A stretch of 14,182 nt of DNA. It comes from Eubacteriales Family XIII. Incertae Sedis bacterium. Lineage in GTDB: Bacteria > Bacillota > Clostridia > Peptostreptococcales > Anaerovoracaceae. This document shows positions 1 to 6,955 of the stretch, piece after piece (the first letter of the stretch is position 1; each line of letters opens with the position of its first letter). The DNA is taken from the NCBI GenBank assembly GCA_031263875.1, contig JAISEX010000279.1, positions 1-14,182 of the forward strand, written 5' to 3'. The translations under genes and the position numbers were made by a program. The notes under the pieces are model-generated. The model had not been told where the DNA came from. It did not search any database and was given only the letters and a program-made list of their open reading frames with translations.

Positions 1-201
1 CGTCGTCCCGCGCGTCTTCCAGTCGCCGAGCGAACAGCCCTGCTTTAAGTTGAGGCCGCAGGGATGTCCGGTTTCCTTATAACGCGCGGCAATGGCCCGG
101 CCGACCTCCTCCGGCCAACCGGCAAGGCCCATTCCCGCAACGCCGACCGTTGCATGGTCTTTTATTTTTTCCGCGGCTTGCCCGGCGGTGAGTATTTTCA
201 T
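1..201 (-). CDS. Acyl CoA-transferase, N-terminal fragment (cut by left window edge)
   Basis: The minus-strand frame is open from ATG at 201 to the window edge, giving 67 residues that begin MKILTAGQAAEKIKD. By eye about 51 of 67 residues match the N-terminus of the complete CoA-transferase at 452-2002, including the block GMGLAGWPEEVGRAIAA and the GLNLKQGC and GDWK segments. It is therefore a paralogue of the same family I CoA-transferase (fused alpha-beta, acetate/propionate type), which moves CoA between short-chain acids. The catalytic half lies outside the window. The start is uncertain: an in-frame ATG at 213 would add MAQS, and neither start has a good Shine-Dalgarno, unlike nearly every other gene here. 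A 31-nt repeat shared with the merR upstream region abuts the start. Whether the gene is intact cannot be seen. Confidence 0.88.
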   Translation of the reverse strand, partial: MKILTAGQAAEKIKDHATVGVAGMGLAGWPEEVGRAIAARYKETGHPCGLNLKQGCSLGDWKTRGTT

Positions 202-212
202 ACTTTGAGCCA

Positions 213-243
213 TGCCGTATCGCGGCATAAACGAGCGGTGAAA
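213..243 (-). repeat. Copy 1 of a 31-nt intergenic repeat upstream of the truncated CoA-transferase
   Basis: Positions 213-243 match 6233-6263 at 24 of 31 bases, in the same orientation relative to the downstream minus-strand gene. Shared blocks are TGCCG, GCGGC, AAACG and GCGGTGAAA. Most differences fall in the loop of a small dyad (ATGCCG / CGGCAT around CGATA here). Both copies end within about a dozen bases of a start codon. It may be a dispersed repeat or a shared operator; the sequence alone does not decide. Confidence 0.5.
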
Positions 244-289
244 TTTTTCATTCTCATGTTCGCTCTCTTACTTCGTTCATTCCAAATAG

Positions 290-419
290 TGCTATAACGG
301 TCTGATTTGCAAGGGGCGCTGCGCGCATACAAGCTGCTCTGCAGCGCGCGCACCGAGGCATATTTATGCGGCGAAGCCGCATAAAGGCCGTCCCCGAGCA
401 AATGAGCGCCGTTATAGCA
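290..419. repeat. 130-bp foldback element between two CoA-transferase genes
   Basis: The ends form a perfect 11-bp inverted repeat, TGCTATAACGG (290-300) against CCGTTATAGCA (409-419). Pairing continues inwards with ATTTGC/GCAAAT (305-310/398-403) and GGGG/CCCC (313-316/392-395). Inside sit two further hairpins: a perfect 10-bp stem with a GAA loop (363-385) and GCGCTGC/GCAGCGC (316-322/341-347). The whole could fold as a three-way junction. No T-run follows on the minus strand, so it is not a classical terminator. It resembles a small non-autonomous foldback/MITE element or a structured RNA. I see no clear target-site duplication. Confidence 0.6.
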
Positions 420-451
420 TCTTGCCTTTACGACTTTATTTTTCACGTTTT

Positions 452-2002
452 CTATATAAGTTCTTTCAGTTTGCCCCAATCTTCGGCAAAGATCGCGGGA
501 TCCATCAGCTTGGGCCCACCTTCGGGCACGACCGGTGCGAATTTCATCAAGTCCAGAACATCCTTCTGCAGGTCGATTCCGGGAGCGATCTCAACGACGT
601 GCATCTCGCCACCGATCAGCCGGAACACGCATCGCTCCGTGATATAAAGAATCGTCTGGGAATCAAGCGCCTGTCCGCCCGCGAACGTTATCTGCTCGAC
701 GTCCTCGACGAACTTGTTGATCTTGCCTTCCTCGATAATATGCAGCCTGTTATCCTTGATCTCGATCTTTGCCTTGTTCATAAACGTTCCGCAGAACACG
801 ATTTTCGGCGTACTCTGAGTGATGTCGATAAAACCGCCGGGGCCGATCAGCCGGTTGTTGAACTTGCTGACATTGACGTTCCCGTGGGCGTCAGCTTCGC
901 TCATTCCCAGACAGGTCAGATCGAGCCCGCCGCCATTGATCATGTCGAACATTTCGCCGTGAGTGATAGTGGCTTCGGGGTTAAACGAACTGCCGAAGTC
1001 CGGAAGCGGGGCGGGCACGCCGCCGATGATTCCGCTCTCGGTCGCAAAGGTCAGATAATCCGACATGCCTTCCTCCGCCGCGACTTTCGCGGTGCTTGCC
1101 GGTATGCCGACGCCGAGATTGATGATCCCGCCGCGCTTAAATTCCATCGTGCATCTTCGGGCGATAATCTTCCGCTCGTCGAAAGGCATCGGCTCGATTG
1201 CGCCGATGGGCTGCTTTATCTGGCCGGAGAACGCGGGATTGTATAAGGTGCCTTCGGTCTGCCAATTTGCTTCCTCCATCGTTGACTGCACCACGTAATC
1301 GACAAAAATGCCGGGTATTCGCACATCCTTTGGGCGTAGCGTTCCCGCTTTCGTGACATATTGCACCTGAACGATGACGATCCCGCCGGAGTTCTTCGTC
1401 GCCTCGGCGATCGCGAGGCCCTCATTGATGATCCCTTCGTTTTCAAAGGAGATGTTGCCTTTTTCGTCGGCGATCGTTCCGCGCAGAAGAGCGACATCGA
1501 CCGGGAAACTCTTATAAAAGAGATATTCTTCACCCTGAAAATCGATAAGCTCGACGAGGTCGGTCTTTGTCACCTCGTTCATCTTGCCGCCCTGAATCCG
1601 GGGATCGATAAAGGTTCCGAGACCGACTTTGGAGATAATGCCGGGACGTCCCGCGGCGATTTCCCGCCAGAGATTGACGATGACGCCCTGCGGAAGGCAG
1701 TGACACTCGATTTTATTCGCAAGGACGAGTTCGTTCAGGGCAAACGACGAGCCGATATGTGCGCCGCACCACTTCGTAACAAGTCCCTCGATGCCGAGAA
1801 CCGTCGTCCCGCGGGACTTCCAATCGCCCATAGCGCAGCCCTGCTTCAGGTTCAGGCCCGCGGGATGTCCCGTTTCCGTGTAATTCGCGGCGATGGCGCG
1901 TCCGACTTCCTCCGGCCAACCGGCAAGGCCCATGCCGCCGACACCGACCGTTGATCCGTCTTTGATGAGCTTCGCGGCCTCCTGTGCTGTGACAAATTTC
2001 AT
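452..2002 (-). CDS. Family I acyl CoA-transferase (fused alpha-beta, YdiF/propionate-CoA-transferase-like)
   Basis: This 516-residue protein has the length and layout of single-chain family I CoA-transferases. The N-terminal alpha-like half begins MKFVTAQEAAKLIKDGSTVGVGG. The beta-like half carries the catalytic glutamate motif TESGIIGG, with Glu322 as the predicted residue forming the glutamyl-CoA thioester. The enzyme would exchange CoA between an acyl-CoA and a free carboxylate such as acetate, butyrate or acetoacetate; the exact pair cannot be read from sequence. ATG at 2002 is supported by AAGGAGG seven bases upstream. It starts 24 bp after the etfA stop, so it is probably co-transcribed with etfBA. 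A close paralogue begins about 250 bp downstream (201-1), while the CoA-transferase at 10442-12010 is more distant. Confidence 0.93.
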   Translation of the reverse strand: MKFVTAQEAAKLIKDGSTVGVGGMGLAGWPEEVGRAIAANYTETGHPAGLNLKQGCAMGDWKSRGTTVLGIEGLVTKWCGAHIGSSFALNELVLANKIECHCLPQGVIVNLWREIAAGRPGIISKVGLGTFIDPRIQGGKMNEVTKTDLVELIDFQGEEYLFYKSFPVDVALLRGTIADEKGNISFENEGIINEGLAIAEATKNSGGIVIVQVQYVTKAGTLRPKDVRIPGIFVDYVVQSTMEEANWQTEGTLYNPAFSGQIKQPIGAIEPMPFDERKIIARRCTMEFKRGGIINLGVGIPASTAKVAAEEGMSDYLTFATESGIIGGVPAPLPDFGSSFNPEATITHGEMFDMINGGGLDLTCLGMSEADAHGNVNVSKFNNRLIGPGGFIDITQSTPKIVFCGTFMNKAKIEIKDNRLHIIEEGKINKFVEDVEQITFAGGQALDSQTILYITERCVFRLIGGEMHVVEIAPGIDLQKDVLDLMKFAPVVPEGGPKLMDPAIFAEDWGKLKELI

Positions 2003-2026
2003 TGCATTCCCTCCTTGTTTATTTGT

Positions 2027-3217
2027 TCAATTGTTTAATTGATCGATTTGCTCCATGATCTCCGGGATGATTTTATAGAGGTCGCCGACAAGACCGTAGT
2101 CCGCGACCTTGAAAATCGGCGCGTTTTTATTGGTATTGATGGCGACGATATATTCCGAGTCCGACATGCCGGACAGATGCTGTATCGCGCCGGAAATGCC
2201 GCAGGCGAAATATATCTTCGGCCGTACCGTCGTGCCGGTCTGCCCGACGAGATGCGAATGCGCGATCCAGCCCGAATCGACAGCAGCGCGGGTCGCCCCG
2301 ACAACGCCGCCTAATTTTTCCGCGAACTGTTCGAGCAGTTCAAATCCTTCCGGGCCGCCCAGCCCGTTTCCACCCGCGACGATCACTTCGGCATCGGACA
2401 GCGATACGGCGTGTTTCGTTGATTTTACGATTTCAAGGACCTTCGCCCGTAAATCATATTCATCGAGATCCACCGCGAGATTGATAATTTCGCCCGTCCG
2501 CGAAGCGTCATATTCCGCCGCCTTCATAACGCCGGGCCGTACCGTCGCCATTTGCGGCCTGCTGTACGGGCAGAGAATCGTCGCCATCAGGTTTCCGCCA
2601 AAAGCGGGCCTCGTCTGATAGAGGTTTCTCTCTTCGTCGCCGATTTCAAGTTTCGTGCAGTCGGCGGTCAGCCCGGTCTTTGAATTGATCGCAAGGCATG
2701 GTCCCAGATCCCGGCCGATATGGGTCGCGCCCATCAGCAGGATCTCCGGCTTATACGTTTCTATCGCCGCGGTGATCACTTTTGAATAAGCGCCCGGCCG
2801 GTAAGATTTCAGCTCGCTGTCTTCCGCAAGATAGACCTTTTCCGCGCCATAGGCGATCAGTTTTTCGGCCTCGTTTGACACATCCTCGCCCAAGAAAATG
2901 GCGCAGAGCTCGGTACCGAGTTCGTCGGCAAGTTTCCTGCCCTCACCGAGAAGCTCGATCGCGACGGACATCAGCTTCCCGTCGCGCTGCTCCGCAAAGA
3001 CCCACACCCCGCGATAATCATCCTTGTTGATGTCAGACTGCATATCGTCGATCTTGACGATCGCGTCGAATTTACACGTTTCCACGCACACGCCGCATTC
3101 CGTGCAGTTTTCATTGATAACGGCGAGCTTGCCTTCCATCGCGAGCGCGTCGAAGGGGCATGCTTTTACGCATAAAGTGCAGCCTTTACACTTTTCCTTA
3201 TTTATTTGTACTGACAT
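2027..3217 (-). CDS. etfA: Electron transfer flavoprotein alpha subunit with N-terminal 2x[4Fe-4S] ferredoxin domain
   Basis: The product is 396 residues. Residues 1-55 form a ferredoxin domain with two four-cysteine motifs, Cys10/13/16/20 and Cys38/41/44/48, which should bind two [4Fe-4S] clusters. The rest is EtfA: an N-terminal ETF domain (from about residue 70) and the C-terminal FAD-binding domain with [14 protein letters not shown] and NAPIF motifs. Such fusions are known in anaerobes, for example the caffeyl-CoA reductase Etf, and fit electron traffic between acyl-CoA dehydrogenase, NADH and ferredoxin. The frame remains open upstream to 3406, but that stretch is antisense-like junk inside etfB. 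ATG at 3217 has AAGGAGGGG just upstream, overlapping the etfB stop codon, so the two genes are translationally close. Confidence 0.96.
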   Translation of the reverse strand: MSVQINKEKCKGCTLCVKACPFDALAMEGKLAVINENCTECGVCVETCKFDAIVKIDDMQSDINKDDYRGVWVFAEQRDGKLMSVAIELLGEGRKLADELGTELCAIFLGEDVSNEAEKLIAYGAEKVYLAEDSELKSYRPGAYSKVITAAIETYKPEILLMGATHIGRDLGPCLAINSKTGLTADCTKLEIGDEERNLYQTRPAFGGNLMATILCPYSRPQMATVRPGVMKAAEYDASRTGEIINLAVDLDEYDLRAKVLEIVKSTKHAVSLSDAEVIVAGGNGLGGPEGFELLEQFAEKLGGVVGATRAAVDSGWIAHSHLVGQTGTTVRPKIYFACGISGAIQHLSGMSDSEYIVAINTNKNAPIFKVADYGLVGDLYKIIPEIMEQIDQLNN

Positions 3218-3228
3218 GTTTCCCCTCC

Positions 3229-4020
3229 TTATATCACGTGCTTCTCGTGCAGCTTGGAAATCAGCGTTTCCGCCATGGCCTGCGGTGAGCCTTCCAGCAT
3301 TTCTCCGCTTCCCTTGAGTTCGGGCGCAAATGACCGTACCACGCGCGTCGGCGATCCGACAAGTCCGCAGATGCCCGCGTCGATTTCTATCTCGGAGCAG
3401 CCCCACGTGATGATCTCCTTTTCATAGGCCGCCAAAATGCCGCCCGCTGTCATATACCGCGGCGTGTTCAATTCGCCCACCGCGGTGATAAGGCACGGGA
3501 GCGGCGCTTCAATGACTTCGTATCCGTCTTCAAGCTGCCGTTCGACGAGAGCTTTGCCGTCTTTGATTTTTATATTCTGGGCATACGTTACCAGCGGCAA
3601 GCCGAGTCTTTGCGCGACCTGCGGGCCGACTTGTGCGGTATCTCCCACGATGGATTGCCTGCCCGCGAGAATAAGGTCGAAATCCCCGATTTTCTTCGCG
3701 GCATACGCCAAGGTCGCCGACGTGGAATAGGTGTCAGCGCCGCCAAAGGCATCGTCCGTCAGAAAGTAGGCTTCGTCGGCGCCCATGGCGAGACATTCCC
3801 GTATCATGTACTTGGCGGCCGGGGCGCCCATCGTCAGGATCGTTATTGTCGTTTCCGGATCCTCGTCTTTTATCGCGAGCGCGGCCTCAAGCGCGTTCGC
3901 GTCGTCGGGATTTAATATCGACGGAACGCCTTCTTTGATCAGCGTTCCCCGGATCGGATCCATCTTCAGATTTGTATTTGCCGTGTCCAAGACACGCTTT
4001 GCCAAAACTAATATTTTCAT
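3229..4020 (-). CDS. etfB: Electron transfer flavoprotein beta subunit
   Basis: The protein of about 263 residues begins [13 protein letters not shown]. It carries the EtfB signatures [22 protein letters not shown] and GDTAQVGP (nucleotide-binding region), then [10 protein letters not shown] and NTPRYMT. It pairs with the ferredoxin-EtfA encoded 11 bp downstream to form the heterodimeric flavoprotein that takes electrons to or from the acyl-CoA dehydrogenase at 4222-5361. The NPDD segment and overall pattern resemble EtfB of the electron-bifurcating clostridial group; bifurcation itself is inference. The chosen start is ATG at 4020. A TTG two codons upstream (4026) is better spaced from the weak AAAGG site, so the start may be there. 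A consensus TATAAT lies just upstream. Confidence 0.95.
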   Translation of the reverse strand: MKILVLAKRVLDTANTNLKMDPIRGTLIKEGVPSILNPDDANALEAALAIKDEDPETTITILTMGAPAAKYMIRECLAMGADEAYFLTDDAFGGADTYSTSATLAYAAKKIGDFDLILAGRQSIVGDTAQVGPQVAQRLGLPLVTYAQNIKIKDGKALVERQLEDGYEVIEAPLPCLITAVGELNTPRYMTAGGILAAYEKEIITWGCSEIEIDAGICGLVGSPTRVVRSFAPELKGSGEMLEGSPQAMAETLISKLHEKHVI

Positions 4021-4043
4021 TATCAAAAGCCAACCTTTCTCTC

Positions 4044-4049
4044 ATTATA
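4044..4049 (-). promoter_or_regulatory. Candidate -10 box for etfBA
   Basis: The minus strand reads a perfect TATAAT at 4049-4044, about 24 bases before the etfB ATG, which would give a very short leader. No good -35 hexamer is visible at 16-18 bp; the sequence there is the edge of the adjacent foldback element. If used, etfBA and the CoA-transferase could be transcribed separately from acyl-CoA dehydrogenase, perhaps with a promoter partly created by the element. Confidence 0.35.
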
Positions 4050-4069
4050 ACTGCTCAGAGATTTCAATC

Positions 4070-4218
4070 GAAACTACTCAAATACCGCGATTGTTTTGTT
4101 CAGATCGGGTTCTGAGGCGGATTTTGGCCCTCGGAACGTACAATGTCGTACGTGAGAAGGACAAAATTCGAATCAGGTTCCGAGATGGGCAAAAATGGCG
4201 TGGCATTTGAGTAGTTAC
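4070..4218. mobile_element. MITE-like foldback element between the acyl-CoA dehydrogenase and etfB
   Basis: The outer ends are near-identical inverted repeats: AACTACTCAAAT at 4072-4083 against ATTTGAGTAGTT at 4205-4216. The two halves continue to pair for about 70 bases each at roughly 70% by eye, closing at ACGTAC/GTACGT around AATGTC near 4137-4154. The unit is therefore a full-length palindrome with no coding capacity, as expected for a non-autonomous foldback or MITE mobilised by a transposase elsewhere. A TTTCA motif occurs close outside each end but not flush with the repeats, so no target duplication is claimed. The right end lies 3 bp beyond the stop codon of the acyl-CoA dehydrogenase gene. 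Confidence 0.65.
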
Positions 4219-4221
4219 CTT

Positions 4222-5361
4222 TCAGCGAAGCAGCGAACCGGAAATCACCATTTGTTGCACCTGCGACGTCCCCTCAAAGATGGTGAACACCCGGCAATCA
4301 CGGTATAGACGTTCAACCTTATAATCCCTGATAAACCCGTAGCCGCCATGGATCTGAATAGCCTTGGCGCAGATCTCGTTGCAGGTTTCTGAGGCGTAGA
4401 ATTTCGCCATTGCCGCGGCGGAGGACGCGTCCTTGCCGGTATCCAAAAGATACGCGGCCTTGTAGGTGAGCAGCCGCGCCGCCTCAAGTTTCGTCGCCAT
4501 TTCGGCTATCATAAAACTTATCGCCTGAAAATCCTTGATCGGCCGTCCGAACTGTTCCCGCTCCTTGGAATATTTAATGGATTCCTCTAACGCCGCTCTC
4601 GCGACCCCGATGCAATGACCGGCGGTGCCGATCCTTCCGCCCACCAGCGTCTTCATCGCGTTGCTAAATCCCTTGTTTTCCTCACCGAGCAGATCGCTCT
4701 TATGGACCCTGACATTTTTCATAATGATGTCGCCGGTCGGCGCGCCGATAAGCCCCATCTTTTTCTCCGGCAGCCCCCGTGAAACCCCTTCGAGCGTCAT
4801 ATCTAGAATAAAGGTCGAAATTCCCTTGCTTCCCCGCTTGGACGAATCGGTCTTCGCGAAAATAATGGCGTAATCACACTCGGGCCCGTGCGTGACGAAG
4901 CACTTTCTGCCGTTGAGAATATAATAATCGCCATCCTTTTCCGCCGTCGTCTGCACCTGGCCGGCATCCGAGCCCGCGCCCGGTTCCGTCAGCGAGAAGG
5001 CGATGATCTTTTCGCCCCGGGCAAGCGGCGGAAGATATTTTTCGAGCTGTTCGTCCGTTCCCGCCGCGAGAAGCGGCCCGCCGCCCAGTGAGTTGGGCGT
5101 ATTCGCGTAGATCGCCGAGACCGCGCTGACGCACGCGATTTCTTCGTTCATAATGACATATGCCCTCGTGTCCCAGCCGGCGCCCCCGTACTTTTTCGGT
5201 ATTTTAACTCCGGTGAAGCCGCACTGCGCGTATTTCGCGATAAGCTCCCGGGGAAAATGATTCGTCGCCTCCACTTCATCAAGAATTTCCGGCGTCAATT
5301 CCGTTTCGGCAAATTTCTTGACAAGTTTCCGGAATAACTCGTGTTTCTCTGTCATATACAT
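4222..5361 (-). CDS. Short-chain acyl-CoA dehydrogenase (butyryl-CoA dehydrogenase-like)
   Basis: The 379-residue product matches the usual length of the short-chain acyl-CoA dehydrogenase family. It shows the N-terminal helical domain (KYGGAGWD), the middle-domain signature FSLTEPGAGSDAG, the C-terminal QIHGGYGFIRDYKVERLYRD stretch and IFEGTSQ. Glu363 in that last motif sits where short-chain dehydrogenases keep the catalytic base. The FAD enzyme would interconvert a saturated acyl-CoA and the 2-enoyl-CoA, with electrons passing through the EtfBA encoded next. The longer frame overlaps merR; ATG at 5361 is preferred because AAAGGGG lies ten bases upstream, leaving a 29-bp gap after merR. A second ATG two codons in is possible. 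Chain-length preference is not readable here, so the product could work in oxidation or in reduction of a crotonyl-CoA-like acceptor. Confidence 0.94.
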   Translation of the reverse strand: MYMTEKHELFRKLVKKFAETELTPEILDEVEATNHFPRELIAKYAQCGFTGVKIPKKYGGAGWDTRAYVIMNEEIACVSAVSAIYANTPNSLGGGPLLAAGTDEQLEKYLPPLARGEKIIAFSLTEPGAGSDAGQVQTTAEKDGDYYILNGRKCFVTHGPECDYAIIFAKTDSSKRGSKGISTFILDMTLEGVSRGLPEKKMGLIGAPTGDIIMKNVRVHKSDLLGEENKGFSNAMKTLVGGRIGTAGHCIGVARAALEESIKYSKEREQFGRPIKDFQAISFMIAEMATKLEAARLLTYKAAYLLDTGKDASSAAAMAKFYASETCNEICAKAIQIHGGYGFIRDYKVERLYRDCRVFTIFEGTSQVQQMVISGSLLR

Positions 5362-5390
5362 TAAATTTCGTCCCCTTTCAATGACTTCGT

Positions 5391-6221
5391 TTACTTCTTT
5401 TCGATCTCCTCGACGGGTATCCACGCCTCGAAATAGCCGACATGCCCGCCGTTCTCGGGTATGCTGCCGATCAGGTTACCGAAGGCGGGACCCGCAGGCC
5501 GGAACCGGTTTTTCGAAGCGAATTTCAGCATAAAATCGAGATGCTGCGGCGTGAATTTATTCTTGCCAAAGCTCTTGAACGCGGAATGGACGCAGGTCTT
5601 CGGCTTCATGCGGTGCACAGGCGGCTTGGCCCGGATATCGAATTTTTCGGCGTATTTTATGCTGATGGAAAAGCCGAACGCGTAATCCTCGCCCTTTTTC
5701 TCGATGTCGTCCCGGCTTATAAGGAAGAAGCGCTTCGTAAACGGCATGTACTTTTCCCACGCCTTGTTCAGTAATTGCAGCTCCGGCGAATTATTATACT
5801 CGAGGTTGAACCGGTTCAGATAAAAGATGAATTCCTTGTTGCGCGTGATATCGCAGACGCCGAGGAAATCCTTCACGCGGACCATGCTCTCCGTGTGATT
5901 GCGGATGCGTTCGAGCAGCAGATTCTGGTGCTGAATGGACGCGAGAATCTCGTCGCCCTGATCGGTGAGATGGCGCACAAAATCGTCATAGGATTCCGTC
6001 GACGTCATCTTCGCGATCGCGTCGATCGAGAATCCCATCTTCTTGTACCACAGGCAATCGACGAGGAAATTCACGTCCCACGCGTCGTAATAGCGGTAGT
6101 TGTTGTACTTGTCCTTATGCGGTTTGACGATACCGCGTTCCTCGTAATAACGGATCAGATCCGTCGATATGCCGAGGATACGCGCGACGTCGCCGATTTT
6201 ATAGCGTATGTTTTCGGTCAC
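5391..6221 (-). CDS. MerR-family transcriptional regulator with GyrI-like effector domain
   Basis: The protein has 276 residues from a GTG start. The N-terminus is a MerR winged helix-turn-helix (YKIGDVARILGIS, then LIRYYEERGIV and YRYYDAWDV), followed by an alpha-helical linker (about 75-130). The C-terminal half looks like a GyrI/AraC effector-binding fold (HRMKPKTCVHSAFK, then GYFEAWIPVEE), suggesting a small-molecule ligand. GTG at 6221 is chosen over an in-frame ATG at 6266 because AGGGAGG lies five bases upstream and the extension is a shared intergenic repeat. The gene is followed 29 bp later by the acyl-CoA dehydrogenase and is the only regulator in the window, so it is the natural candidate to control the left block, possibly the right one too. 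The ligand is unknown; a substrate acid or its CoA ester is a guess. Confidence 0.88.
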   Translation of the reverse strand: MTENIRYKIGDVARILGISTDLIRYYEERGIVKPHKDKYNNYRYYDAWDVNFLVDCLWYKKMGFSIDAIAKMTSTESYDDFVRHLTDQGDEILASIQHQNLLLERIRNHTESMVRVKDFLGVCDITRNKEFIFYLNRFNLEYNNSPELQLLNKAWEKYMPFTKRFFLISRDDIEKKGEDYAFGFSISIKYAEKFDIRAKPPVHRMKPKTCVHSAFKSFGKNKFTPQHLDFMLKFASKNRFRPAGPAFGNLIGSIPENGGHVGYFEAWIPVEEIEKK

Positions 6222-6226
6222 GCTTT

Positions 6227-6233
6227 CCTCCCT
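6227..6233 (-). promoter_or_regulatory. Ribosome binding site fixing the merR GTG start
   Basis: The minus strand reads AGGGAGG five bases before GTG at 6221. The alternative ATG at 6266 has no comparable site, which decides the start. Confidence 0.7.
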
Positions 6234-6263
6234 GCCGCCGTGCGGCGCAAACGGGCGGTGAAA
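6233..6263 (-). repeat. Copy 2 of the 31-nt intergenic repeat, upstream of merR
   Basis: This is the partner of 213-243 (24 of 31 identical). Here the dyad is GCCGC/GCGGC around ACG on the minus strand, so the stem is kept although its sequence differs. It overlaps the edge of the merR Shine-Dalgarno, so it could affect merR translation or be bound by a regulator. A dispersed repeat is equally possible. Confidence 0.5.
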
Positions 6264-6335
6264 CATGCCTCACGCCCCACATGTTGGCGTAGGGGAGGGC
6301 GGCACGTACTTATTATTACCCCGGCAGCCTGCGTT

Positions 6336-6701
6336 TTATTCCGCGACCGGATTGGCGAGGGCGACGAGCATCTGGCAGGCGACCTGGCCGGTGTTCACGA
6401 CCGATTTTTCCGTCCCGGGCCCGCAGTGGTACGAATCGCCCGCATACAGCGTCGTCTTGACCTCATTCGGCGTTCCGATTTCGCTTTCGAGGTACATCTG
6501 ACCTTCGATAATGTAATAGATGGTTTCCTTCGCGTTGGAGCTGTAATTGCAGCCGCCGCCCGGAAGAAAGTGGCTCAGCCCCATCGTAATACCGCCGCCG
6601 TTCACATCGGCCGCGTCGTGCACGCGCGTGGTGCGGACGTCAAAATGCCCCGGAGCCTCGTAGGTGTACACTTCGTTTTTCCTTGTGATTTTGTAGCTCA
6701 T
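6336..6701 (-). CDS. Small cupin-domain protein without the canonical metal ligands
   Basis: This 121-residue single-domain protein has the cupin beta-barrel pattern: a glycine-rich turn LPGGG (47-51), then ETIYYIIEG (59-67), and the second motif YAGDSYHCGPGTEKSVVNTG (86-105). In the first motif the usual HxH and Glu positions read as Ser54, Asn56 and Thr60. In the second the usual His is Lys99, so the normal metal site appears to be lost. A catalytic metal role is therefore doubtful; ligand sensing, isomerisation without metal or a structural role are alternatives. ATG at 6701 has AAGGAGG eight bases upstream and a TATGAT -10-like box at 6746-6741. It lies 114 bp upstream of merR and probably heads the left transcription unit. 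Function unknown. Confidence 0.85.
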   Translation of the reverse strand: MSYKITRKNEVYTYEAPGHFDVRTTRVHDAADVNGGGITMGLSHFLPGGGCNYSSNAKETIYYIIEGQMYLESEIGTPNEVKTTLYAGDSYHCGPGTEKSVVNTGQVACQMLVALANPVAE

Positions 6702-6852
6702 TGATGTGCCTCCTTAGAATACTATTTTTTACACAAAAAAATCATATCACAATTTTCTGATTTTGTAGAGGCGGAAGCGCATAATAAAAGTAATGGTCTT
6801 ATTAAAATTATGCGTGTTCACATGTTAGATGCGGGTGTTAGATGCGGGCGCA

Positions 6853-6941
6853 TGGGGCACTCAACGTGATTTTTTCGGTAATCGCGAAATGATCCTGCGC
6901 GTGAGCATGCACAAAAAACAGGCTCTTTTTTGAGTGCCCCA
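6853..6941. repeat. 89-bp unit bounded by a perfect 12-bp inverted repeat
   Basis: TGGGGCACTCAA at 6853-6864 is the exact reverse complement of 6930-6941. The right arm lies inside the loop of the terminator hairpin (6915-6925/6945-6955), so the two pairings interlock like a pseudoknot or exclude each other. The unit could also be a small mobile-element remnant with 12-bp terminal repeats. Confidence 0.5.
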
Positions 6942-6955
6942 CCGGAGCCTGTTTT
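6913..6955 (-). terminator. Probable intrinsic terminator after the TRAP operon
   Basis: On the minus strand AAAACAGGCTC (6955-6945) pairs perfectly with GAGCCTGTTTT (6925-6915), and the second arm runs straight into further T residues (six T in all, 6918-6913). The 19-nt loop is larger than usual. It lies about 180 bp after the dctQ stop and about 210 bp before the cupin start, consistent with ending the right-hand operon. The first arm can pair instead with an upstream segment (6975-6984). Confidence 0.6.

Noticed and set aside
422..1246. Plus-strand open frame of 274 codons opposite the CoA-transferase
   Set aside because: It is an antisense shadow: it has no family motif and no ribosome binding site, and the opposite strand carries a full CoA-transferase with a catalytic motif.
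3218..3406. 63-residue N-terminal extension of the EtfA frame
   Set aside because: It overlaps etfB in another frame and lacks domain features; a strong Shine-Dalgarno directly precedes ATG 3217.
4062..4224. Target-site duplication TTTCA flanking the foldback element
   Set aside because: The two TTTCA motifs are not flush with the inverted-repeat ends and are offset differently on each side, so chance is likely.
5775..6704. Plus-strand open frame of 309 codons opposite merR and the small cupin
   Set aside because: It spans two well-supported minus-strand genes and their gap, and has a composition typical of antisense frames in GC-rich DNA.
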